Below are positions 1 through 5,747 of a stretch of DNA of 8,670 nt, piece after piece. The translations under genes were made by a program, and so were the position numbers. This DNA comes from an uncultured Chitinophagaceae bacterium (GTDB lineage: Bacteria; Bacteroidota; Bacteroidia; Chitinophagales; Chitinophagaceae): positions 1-8,670 of the forward strand of contig CAILAF010000512.1 in the NCBI GenBank assembly GCA_903832075.1. Direction: 5' to 3'. The stretch's first letter is position 1. The number at the start of each line of letters is the position of its first letter. The notes below the pieces were generated by a model. That model was not told where the DNA came from. It did no database searches and saw only the letters and a list, made by a program, of their open reading frames with translations.

Positions 1-323
1 GAATCAAATGAAGTAATAGTGAATTTTTGTACATAGGAAATATTTCCATCTACAGTAATGGTATCAACCGGAAAGCGTTTAATGATTTCAAAATGATTAA
101 ATGTATCAGGCAGATTAAACCATTGATTGATGCTTGAAGAATTAATATTATCAACTTTTACTTGTAAAGTAATTTGTTCGCCAATTAAAATTTTATCTCT
201 GTCAACTGTTGCAGAAATTTTTTGTGAAAATATATTTGAGCAAATGAATAATAATATCAGCGGAAGTGTTTTGATAAACCACCACTTGTAACTTGACACT
301 CGAAACTTGAAACTTCCTATCAT
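1..323 (-). CDS. BatD-like exported protein, N-terminal part only
   Basis: Reading leftward from an ATG at 323-321, an open frame runs off the window edge, giving about 107 codons. The ATG overlaps the stop of the upstream DUF58 gene as ATGA, which indicates translational coupling in one operon. The protein has a signal peptide: a basic and aromatic start (KFRVSSYKWWFIK), a hydrophobic core (LPLILLFICSNIF), and a likely cleavage near IFS|QK. The mature part begins ISATVDRDKILIGEQITLQV, the pattern of the beta-sandwich domains of BatD and related proteins ('sv.r..i.iGE...l.v'). In Bacteroidetes, moxR-DUF58 operons commonly continue with such an exported, membrane-anchored protein and then BatA/BatB vWA proteins. 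I infer a periplasm-facing partner of the MoxR/vWA machinery. The first ~13 residues are encoded by an interspersed repeat; a GTG at 299-297 is an alternative start. The C-terminal part is outside the window, so BatD itself cannot be told from a BatD-like paralogue. Confidence 0.68.
   Translation of the reverse strand, partial: MIGSFKFRVSSYKWWFIKTLPLILLFICSNIFSQKISATVDRDKILIGEQITLQVKVDNINSSSINQWFNLPDTFNHFEIIKRFPVDTITVDGNISYVQKFTITSFD
285..315. repeat. Interspersed AACTTGAAACTT-type repeat inside a gene start
   Basis: Plus-strand 285-315 is built from imperfect 7-mer-like units CTTGTAA, CTTGACA, CTCGAAA, CTTGAAA, CTT. It shares the exact 12-mer AACTTGAAACTT (304-315) with the repeat at 7125-7136 near the other end of the window, and TAACTTGA (289-296) with 7124-7131. 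It is read into the first codons of the BatD-like gene on the minus strand. I remember similar repeats scattered through Chitinophagaceae genomes, but that is memory and not a search result. Confidence 0.6.
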
Positions 324-1246
324 GCTCTCTTAATAAAAAATTGTTGCAATGCTTTAACGTAATCTTGTCCGGTAGCTATTTGTAAAAGGTCTGCACCTGC
401 TTTGCGAAAAGTTTGATGTGCATCAGATTGGATTTTTAAAAATTGTTGCTGGTAGTAAAATTTAACCATAGTATCGCTGCTGTCTATCCAAACAGTTTGA
501 TTTGTCTCCGCATCTTGTGTTTGAATTAATCCAACAGCAGGTAATGTTGCATCATTTTTATCATATACTTGAATGCCAATCACATCATGTTTTTTTGCAG
601 CCACTCGCAATGCTTCGTGATAACCTTCATCGGCAAAATCACTTAAAATAAAAACAATACTTTTATGTCGGGTAATATTATTCAGAAACTGCAAAGCCTT
701 TACCAGATTGGTTTGTGTTGATTTTGGTTTGAACATTAATAATTCCCTAATCATATACAAAACATGTTCTCTTCCTTTTGAAGACGGAATATATTTTTCA
801 ACAGTATCCGTAAAAAATAATAAACTTGTTTTATCATTATTATTCAATGCACTGAAAGCAAGTACAGCACAAATTTCTGTTATCAGTTCTTTTTTACTTT
901 GTTCATGTGTTCCAAAAAAATTGCTGGCACTTGCATCAACCAATAGATAAACACTTAGTTCTCTTTCCTCTTCAAAAATTTTACTGTAAGTGCCGTTCAT
1001 TCTGGCGCTTACATTCCAATCAATGAAACGAATATCATCGCCGGCACTATATTCTTTCACTTCTTTAAACAACATACCACGACCTTTAAATGCAGAATGA
1101 TATTCGCCGGTAAATAAATGATTCGTTAGTCGTTTACTTTTGATTTCCAATTCACGCACTCTGCCCCCCACCCCTAAAAGGGAGTTATTGCTTTGAACTT
1201 TATTATCTGCAACTATTTTTTTATTTTTTCTAAAAAAATTAAACAT
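320..1246 (-). CDS. DUF58 / von Willebrand factor A domain protein of the MoxR-Bat operon
   Basis: This is a 308-residue protein with no membrane segment, so it is probably cytoplasmic or peripheral. The DUF58 hallmark is clear: GEYHSAFKGRG at residues 47-57 and YSAGDDIRFIDWNVSAR at 66-82, followed by FEEERELSVYLLVD. A vWA-like fold follows with an intact MIDAS-type DASAS (D104, S106, S108) and a later LSDF (201-204). Family members sit beside MoxR ATPases and are thought to act as metal-binding partners in complex assembly or envelope stress tolerance; the molecular target is unknown. It lies 34 bp after moxR and its TGA overlaps the next start (ATGA), so it is cotranscribed. The family usually begins near a segment like 'LLKKVRxLEIKT', which aligns with about residue 25 here. 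The preceding ~24 residues (MFNFFRKNKKIVADNKVQSN...) look like an added leader, and residues 20-31 are encoded by an interspersed G-rich repeat. Start at ATG 1246 chosen; GTG codons downstream remain possible. Confidence 0.9.
   Translation of the reverse strand: MFNFFRKNKKIVADNKVQSNNSLLGVGGRVRELEIKSKRLTNHLFTGEYHSAFKGRGMLFKEVKEYSAGDDIRFIDWNVSARMNGTYSKIFEEERELSVYLLVDASASNFFGTHEQSKKELITEICAVLAFSALNNNDKTSLLFFTDTVEKYIPSSKGREHVLYMIRELLMFKPKSTQTNLVKALQFLNNITRHKSIVFILSDFADEGYHEALRVAAKKHDVIGIQVYDKNDATLPAVGLIQTQDAETNQTVWIDSSDTMVKFYYQQQFLKIQSDAHQTFRKAGADLLQIATGQDYVKALQQFFIKRA
1164..1188 (-). repeat. CCCTTTTAGGGG-type repeat read in frame inside the DUF58 gene
   Basis: On the minus strand the segment reads AACTCCCTTTTAGGGG followed by TGGGGGG, a sharp GC-rich island inside AT-rich coding sequence. 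It encodes NSLLGVGG. A second copy with the same CCCTTT-AGG core lies 75 bp away in opposite orientation (1257-1278). The sequence resembles a short interspersed repeat I remember from many Bacteroidetes genomes, usually between genes. A genome-wide copy count would settle it. Confidence 0.5.
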
Positions 1247-1256
1247 AATTTTTAAT

Positions 1257-1282
1257 ACACCCCTTTAGGAGCTGGGGTTTTT
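1257..1282 (+). repeat. CCCCTTTAGG-type repeat between moxR and the DUF58 gene
   Basis: The 34-bp gap between the two genes is largely filled by ACACCCCTTTAGGAGCTG followed by GGGTTTTT. ACCCC (1259-1263) can pair with GGGGT (1274-1278) around a 10-nt loop. It touches the moxR stop codon. On the plus strand it looks like a small terminator with a T-tract, but no plus-strand gene leads into it; on the minus strand, where the operon runs, there is no T-tract after the hairpin. It is best read as a repeat copy inverted relative to the one at 1164-1188. Confidence 0.5.
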
Positions 1283-2279
1283 ATGGAACTTGAATTGTTT
1301 TTAAAATATCGTCAATCAAATTTTCAGTTTTAATATTTTCTGCTTCAGCTTCATAAGTTAAACCAATTCTATGACGCATCACATCATTGGCAATTGCTTT
1401 AATATCATCAGGAATAACAAAACCTCTCCCATTCATAAATGCATAAGCTTTTGCTGCTAAAGCCAAATTAATACTGGCACGCGGTGAAGCGCCATAGTTA
1501 ATAAAACTTTTTATTTTGCTTAATGCATAATCATCCGGAAAACGCGTTGCAAAAACAATATCAATAATATATTTTTCAATTTTTTCATCCATATAAACTT
1601 GTCTAACCAATGATCTTCCATCTAAAATTTCTTTCGTAGTAACAATCTTTGAAATGCTTGCTGTGTCTGTATCCTGTACTTGCCGACGAATAATCATTTG
1701 CTCTTCTAGTTTAGAAGGATAGCCGACAATTATTTTCAACATAAAGCGATCAACTTGCGCTTCGGGCAATGGATAAGTTCCTTCCTGTTCCAAAGGATTT
1801 TGTGTTGCTAAAACTAAAAATGGTTCTTCTAATAAATAAGTTTGTTCGCCAATGGTTACTTGTTTTTCTTGCATGGCTTCTAATAATGCACTTTGCACTT
1901 TTGCTGGTGCACGATTAATTTCATCTGCCAAAATAAAATTGGCAAAAATGGGACCTTTGCGAACAGTGAATTCATTTTTTGATTGATTATAAATCATTGT
2001 TCCAACAACATCTGCCGGTAATAAATCCGGCGTGAATTGAATACGACTAAACTTTGCATCAATGGCTTGCGATAATGATTTAATGGTTAATGTTTTTGCT
2101 AAGCCGGGAACGCCTTCTAATAAAACATGTCCGTTACTTAATAAACCAATCAATAAACGATCAATCATATATTGTTGTCCAACAATTATTTTACTCAATT
2201 CGTTTCTTATCTTATCAATAAAAACTGAACTGTATTTTATTTTTTCATTAAGTATCTGAATGTCTGCCGCTGTTTGCAT
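1281..2279 (-). CDS. moxR: MoxR-family AAA+ ATPase
   Basis: A full-length (332 residues) MoxR ATPase, a AAA+ protein that uses ATP to remodel or activate partner proteins, typically its vWA-domain neighbours. The motifs are all intact: IIVGQ at 31-35, Walker A GVPGLAKT at 56-63, Walker B FILADEINRA at 115-124 (D119, E120), sensor 1 ATQNP at 158-162, the arginine-finger region EAQVDRF at 173-179, and sensor 2 GASPRAS at 263-269. The C-terminal helical lid ends in NDVMRHRIGLTYEAEAE, typical of the family. It is the first gene of a minus-strand operon with DUF58 and BatD-like genes. The ATG at 2279 gives the usual family start. The bacteriochlorophyll chelatase BchI and RavA are more distant relatives and fit less well, given the DUF58 neighbour. 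Confidence 0.96.
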   Translation of the reverse strand: MQTAADIQILNEKIKYSSVFIDKIRNELSKIIVGQQYMIDRLLIGLLSNGHVLLEGVPGLAKTLTIKSLSQAIDAKFSRIQFTPDLLPADVVGTMIYNQSKNEFTVRKGPIFANFILADEINRAPAKVQSALLEAMQEKQVTIGEQTYLLEEPFLVLATQNPLEQEGTYPLPEAQVDRFMLKIIVGYPSKLEEQMIIRRQVQDTDTASISKIVTTKEILDGRSLVRQVYMDEKIEKYIIDIVFATRFPDDYALSKIKSFINYGASPRASINLALAAKAYAFMNGRGFVIPDDIKAIANDVMRHRIGLTYEAEAENIKTENLIDDILKTIQVP

Positions 2280-2284
2280 GAAAT

Positions 2285-2292
2285 TATTTTTG
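2285..2292 (+). promoter_or_regulatory. Possible -7 element upstream of ubiE
   Basis: TATTTTTG matches the Bacteroidetes sigma-A -7 consensus TAnnTTTG exactly and lies 93 bp before the ubiE ATG in the 106-bp divergent gap. No TTTG is found at the expected -33 distance (the nearest, 2273-2276, is only 8 bp away), so the match could be chance in AT-rich DNA. Confidence 0.22.
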
Positions 2293-2352
2293 CGTGAATG
2301 TACAAAGGTTATGGATAGATGAATTTATAAAATAAGAAATTGGGAATTTTTT

Positions 2353-2368
2353 AATTGCTTGCGCAATT
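2353..2368. promoter_or_regulatory. Small inverted repeat before ubiE
   Basis: AATTGC (2353-2358) and GCAATT (2363-2368) form perfect 6-bp arms around TTGC, ending 17 bp before the ubiE ATG. It could be an operator or a 5'-UTR hairpin. The arms are short, so chance is not excluded. Confidence 0.25.
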
Positions 2369-2385
2369 CAATATCTTCGCAGCTT

Positions 2386-3129
2386 ATGACAAAATTTGCA
2401 CACGATGTGGTTGTGCCCGATGGGCAAAGCAATCTTACCAAGAAAGAGCAAGTGGCTAAAATGTTTGACAGCATTGCATTTAAATACGATTTTATGAATC
2501 GTTTTTTAAGCGCAGGAATTGATGTTGGATGGAGAAAAAAAGCAATCAAAGAATTAAAAACTGGTCAACCAAAAATAATTTTAGATGTGGCAACCGGCAC
2601 CGCTGATGTAGCATTAATGAGTTATAAAATTTTACATCCCAAAAAAATTATTGGTATTGATATTAGTGAAGGAATGTTAGAATTGGGCAGAAAGAAAATT
2701 GAACATCTAAATTTGAATACTGTTATAGAATTGCAAAAAGGTGATAGCGAAAAAATTCTTTTTGATGATAATAGTTTTAATGCCATTACTGTTGCATTTG
2801 GTGTAAGAAATTTTGAAAACTTAGAAAATGGGTTGAAAGAAATGTTTCGTGTTTTAAAACCCGGCGGTAAATTGGTAGTGTTAGAATTTTCCAAGCCCAA
2901 ACAATTTTGGTTTAAAGGTTTTTATCAATTTTATTTAAAAATTGTTGCACCAAGTTTTGTGCAAATGTTTTCATCAGATAAAAAAGCATATCAATATTTG
3001 AATGATAGTGTATTGGCATTTCCTGAAGGAGAAAATTTTCTACACATCATGCAGGGAGCGGGTTTTAAACAAACCTATTTAAAGTCTTTAAGTTTAGGAA
3101 TCTGCACTATTTATTGCGGCAGTAAATAA
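2386..3129 (+). CDS. ubiE: Demethylmenaquinone methyltransferase (UbiE/MenG)
   Basis: A SAM-dependent C-methyltransferase for the last step of menaquinone synthesis (demethylmenaquinone to menaquinone). The related coenzyme Q step is unlikely because Bacteroidetes use menaquinone. The protein is 247 residues, the normal family length. It shows the UbiE signature VAKMFDSIAFKYDFMNRFLS (23-42) followed by WRKKAI, SAM-binding motif I ILDVATGTAD (65-74), the acidic IDIS (91-94), a GD at 119-120, AFGVRNF (137-143), and the second signature RVLKPGGKLVVLEFSKP (155-171). The ATG at 2386 is chosen over an in-frame TTG at 2359, because MTKFAHDVVVP matches the usual N-terminus and the TTG falls inside a small inverted repeat. 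The gene faces away from moxR and is followed 182 bp later by porT, a pairing I recall from other Bacteroidetes. Confidence 0.95.
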   Translation: MTKFAHDVVVPDGQSNLTKKEQVAKMFDSIAFKYDFMNRFLSAGIDVGWRKKAIKELKTGQPKIILDVATGTADVALMSYKILHPKKIIGIDISEGMLELGRKKIEHLNLNTVIELQKGDSEKILFDDNSFNAITVAFGVRNFENLENGLKEMFRVLKPGGKLVVLEFSKPKQFWFKGFYQFYLKIVAPSFVQMFSSDKKAYQYLNDSVLAFPEGENFLHIMQGAGFKQTYLKSLSLGICTIYCGSK

Positions 3130-3292
3130 TTTTCATTCAACATTAACATATACTTTTCAAAGCTCTTTTTCGTTTTTTAAGAAAAATTAAAGGGTAAGTG
3201 AAGTATATTGCATGCCGAATACATTGATTCATCAAATAAATCAGCGCACATATTTCTAATTTCTACCCGATTTTTTTTAAATAGTTTTTAGA

Positions 3293-3306
3293 ATTGATTA
3301 ATCAAT
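3293..3306. promoter_or_regulatory. 14-bp perfect palindrome just before porT
   Basis: ATTGATTAATCAAT is a perfect 14-bp palindrome ending 5 bp before the first possible porT start codon. Its size and symmetry suit a dimeric regulator's operator. AT-rich DNA produces some such palindromes by chance. The rest of the 182-bp ubiE-porT gap (3130-3311) holds no gene or strong terminator that I can see. Confidence 0.35.
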
Positions 3307-3311
3307 AGTCT

Positions 3312-4022
3312 TTGTTGCGCATTAAAATAATATTATTTATAAGTGTTGTTTTGGCAAGTGTAAGTTCATTTGCACAAGATGAACAGTTTCATCCTTTTCA
3401 TGATGATTTGCCGTATTATTTTGGATTAACGCTTAATTATAATTCTTCTACTTTATATTCAACTAAGTCTAATTATTTTTTGCAAAATGATAGTATTTTA
3501 GTTGCAACTGCAGGATCAAGTGGTGGTATAGCTTTGGGCTTTTTGGCAACTTTAAGATTAAATGATCGTTTTCAATTTAGAGTTAATCCGCAATTGATTC
3601 TCGGTGGCTCTAGATATTTTAATTATACTTTAGGAAGTCATTTTCCATTTGAGTCTGTAACGCAACAACAAATATTACCAACAACCATTGTTAGTTTTCC
3701 TTTTCAAATTAAATTCAATTCAGATAGAATAGGAAATTTCAGAACTTATTTGTTATATGGAGTAAAATATGATATTGATATGTCAAGTAATTCTTCTGCG
3801 CGAAATGCGGATAATATGATCAAATTAAAAGCAGGAGATTTTGGAGTGGAAGGTGGTATTGGTTTTAATTTCTTTTTGCCTTTTGTAACTATTTCACCGG
3901 AAATAAAATTTAGTTATGGATTAACCAATATTCATCAATACGATCCGGCATTAAAATATTCCAATGTGTTTGATAAAATACAATCGCGCATGTTTGTATT
4001 TTCAATTCATTTCGAAGATTAA
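3312..4022 (+). CDS. porT: PorT/SprT, outer-membrane component of type IX secretion
   Basis: A predicted outer-membrane beta-barrel protein of the porin-like PorT family, required for type IX secretion and gliding in Bacteroidetes. The 236-residue frame begins with a signal peptide (LRIKIILFISVVLASVSSFA, cleavage likely before QDEQ). The mature part has the PorT layout: LPYYFGLTLNYNSS (33-46), FLQNDSILVA (56-65), a strand with FQFRVNPQLILGG (87-99), a stretch on the pattern FPFQIKFNSDRIGNFRTYLL (129-148) for the 'lk..S.R..N.R.Y' motif, FGVEGGIGFNFF (177-188) and EIKFSYGLTN (197-206), ending RMFVFSIHFED with alternating barrel residues. Position after ubiE supports this, as F. johnsoniae sprT has the same neighbour. 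No ATG is available: an in-frame TAG lies at 3306-3308, so the start is TTG at 3312 or 3315. I favour 3315 (MRIKII...), but either gives the same mature protein. Confidence 0.83.
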   Translation: MLRIKIILFISVVLASVSSFAQDEQFHPFHDDLPYYFGLTLNYNSSTLYSTKSNYFLQNDSILVATAGSSGGIALGFLATLRLNDRFQFRVNPQLILGGSRYFNYTLGSHFPFESVTQQQILPTTIVSFPFQIKFNSDRIGNFRTYLLYGVKYDIDMSSNSSARNADNMIKLKAGDFGVEGGIGFNFFLPFVTISPEIKFSYGLTNIHQYDPALKYSNVFDKIQSRMFVFSIHFED

Positions 4023-5729
4023 TTAAAATTCAAATTCTCTTCTTGCAATATTCCATCTTATTCCAAACGTATAAAAGAAATCGTTGGTTGGCGTTTTGTT
4101 AATAATATTATATGTTCTGTAAGATGTATTTCCTTCAATAAAAAAATTCGGCATTATTTCGTATGATAAAGTAAATGACGCTAATAAACTTTTTACTAAT
4201 TGTCCGGCACCGGTAAACACGCCAAAGTCTTGTGTTCTGGTTACATAACTTCTAAAAATATTTGAACCGAAATTTTTTCCGGCAGTATCTAAACCTTGTT
4301 CATGATAAAATACTTTTGCTGTTGCATACCATTTGGCAGCAGGTTGATATTTTAAAATAACAATCACTTCTTTGAAATTTGCACCCAATGGATGTGCCAA
4401 TGGTTGATTGTAATTTGTAAATCCTGTACTGCTATCGCCATTGGTATAAGTATAAGGACGAATAACATTTCCTTCAATTTGAAGATCTAAATTTTTAATA
4501 CCTAATGCATCAATATATTTAAAACCTAACTGAGCACCTTGTTTATTTTCCCAACTTCCTCTGCTATAATGTATAATTTCATTAAATAAAAATTCATTGA
4601 ATTCTAATTGTCCATACGCTTGAATATTTTTAAGCGGGTTCCACTTGAAATCGAAGCCTATATTGGTTTTTCCAGCAATGCCATAATCTTGCTCCAATGC
4701 TTTATAAAAGATGATTGGGTTTAAATAACCGATCTTAAAGCCATCAGATCCATTCTCCATTGCATTTTCATACAAGCCAATATTTAAGCGTTTTGTGATT
4801 TGCCAGCTTAAATGATGAATAGCTAAAAAATTATTTGGTAAGGATTTATGTTGACTTTGAACTGCTTGTAAAAATGGTGCAGTTGTTTCGGCAACAATTG
4901 TTTCGTAATGAATTCTGCCAAGATGTGTTGCAAAACGTAAGTATAAATAATTACTACTAAAATCACTTAAGAATAAACTTCGATAACCATTACCAATAAA
5001 TAATTTATCATAAGCAAATTGAAGATCAAAAAATTTGCCTGTGTTTAAAGTAATACCACCACGTCCATTAAAATAATCATACCCTGTTACACTATAAGCT
5101 TTAAAAAAACCTTGACCCGGTAATGCATTATTTTGTGTAACATAATTTTGAACATATTGCGGATCTCTTTCTTGATTATCGGATAAGTAAGTATAAAAAC
5201 CTAGCTTTTTCCCAATTTGTCCTCTTATTAAAATACCTCTGGTATTAATAAAAATATTTTCGCCGTTTTCAGAACTTTTTCCTGTTTGAATATTTAATAT
5301 CGGATCAACTACTAATGAATAATCTTTTTCTCTTGCGGCATATAAATGATAAGGCGTAGCAAATAATCCCTGATAATTTGGTTTGCGAGAGGAATTAAAA
5401 TTATAAGCCGGACTAATTGTCCAATCGGCATTTGTTTTTAAAAAATTTTCAATATTATATTTATCAATTTTGGATAATGATAAATCGGATGAATTAGTAA
5501 TGAATCCCGTATAAATATGTTCAATTCTTTGTGTGGTAATTTGTCGGTTCAAAGGCTTAACAGTCGTGGATCTTAGCACCGAATCATTTCTTAATTTAAT
5601 GTCCAATCTATCAATCAAAGCATATTGTTTGTCATTCAAACTAATAAAATCAGATTGCGCTTTTGAAATAAAAGGCATCACAAAAAAACAAATAGCGATG
5701 ATGGATTTAATAAATTGCATCAGATTCAT
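4023..5729 (-). CDS. RemB-like / Wzi-like outer-membrane beta-barrel protein
   Basis: A 568-residue exported protein with a signal peptide (MQFIKSIIAICFFVMPFISKAQ, cleavage near residue 25) and then alternating, aromatic-rich barrel strands to a terminal FGIRWNIARREFEF. Diagnostic stretches are GYDYFNGRGG (216-225), FAYDKLFIGNGYRSLFLSDF (238-257) followed by SSNYLYLRF, and YNQPLAHPLGANFKEV (440-455). The middle stretch follows the 'G.dk.fiGnGyrSl.lSd' pattern I associate with gliding protein RemB of Flavobacterium and with the distant capsule-assembly family Wzi. A role in gliding, surface polysaccharide handling or cell-surface assembly is inferred. The protein starts with ATG at 5729, but M4 at 5720 gives an equally good signal peptide and more room for the divergent promoter. 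Its TAA at 4025-4023 directly abuts the porT stop, and its start is 18 bp from the divergent dihydroorotase. Barrel family is fairly sure; the RemB assignment is moderate. Confidence 0.62.
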   Translation of the reverse strand: MNLMQFIKSIIAICFFVMPFISKAQSDFISLNDKQYALIDRLDIKLRNDSVLRSTTVKPLNRQITTQRIEHIYTGFITNSSDLSLSKIDKYNIENFLKTNADWTISPAYNFNSSRKPNYQGLFATPYHLYAAREKDYSLVVDPILNIQTGKSSENGENIFINTRGILIRGQIGKKLGFYTYLSDNQERDPQYVQNYVTQNNALPGQGFFKAYSVTGYDYFNGRGGITLNTGKFFDLQFAYDKLFIGNGYRSLFLSDFSSNYLYLRFATHLGRIHYETIVAETTAPFLQAVQSQHKSLPNNFLAIHHLSWQITKRLNIGLYENAMENGSDGFKIGYLNPIIFYKALEQDYGIAGKTNIGFDFKWNPLKNIQAYGQLEFNEFLFNEIIHYSRGSWENKQGAQLGFKYIDALGIKNLDLQIEGNVIRPYTYTNGDSSTGFTNYNQPLAHPLGANFKEVIVILKYQPAAKWYATAKVFYHEQGLDTAGKNFGSNIFRSYVTRTQDFGVFTGAGQLVKSLLASFTLSYEIMPNFFIEGNTSYRTYNIINKTPTNDFFYTFGIRWNIARREFEF

Positions 5730-5733
5730 TTTT

Positions 5734-5741
5734 CAAAAATA
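5734..5741 (-). promoter_or_regulatory. Possible -7 element for the RemB-like gene
   Basis: The minus strand reads TATTTTTG here, an exact match to the Bacteroidetes -7 consensus TAnnTTTG, within the 18-bp gap between divergent starts. Transcription would begin near 5729-5727, making the mRNA leaderless at M1 or giving a roughly 9-nt leader to M4. No clear TTTG is seen at -33 (the nearest resemblance is TTTA at 5768-5765), so confidence is low. Confidence 0.3.
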
Positions 5742-5747
5742 CTATAA

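Noticed and set aside
285..315. CRISPR-like or tandem repeat array
   Set aside because: Units are only about 7 bp, degenerate and without spacers, and no cas genes are present in the window.
708..950. Plus-strand open frame of 80 codons
   Set aside because: It lies fully inside the well-supported DUF58 gene on the other strand and shows no family motif; a shadow frame.
1259..1282. Rho-independent terminator on the plus strand
   Set aside because: ACCCC/GGGGT plus T5 looks right, but no plus-strand gene leads into it and the stem is only 5 bp; the repeat explanation is simpler.
2062..2259. Plus-strand open frame of 65 codons
   Set aside because: It is antisense to the moxR Walker A region, with no recognisable domain.
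2325..2549. Minus-strand open frame of 74 codons overlapping the ubiE start
   Set aside because: It is mostly antisense to ubiE, with composition like a shadow frame and no motif.
2622..2900. Minus-strand open frame of 92 codons inside ubiE
   Set aside because: It is antisense to conserved methyltransferase motifs, which explain the sequence fully.
3166..3186. Possible terminator after ubiE (TTTTTC, 9-nt loop, GAAAAA)
   Set aside because: The stem is 6 bp and nearly all A-T, with no T-tract after it; too weak to call.
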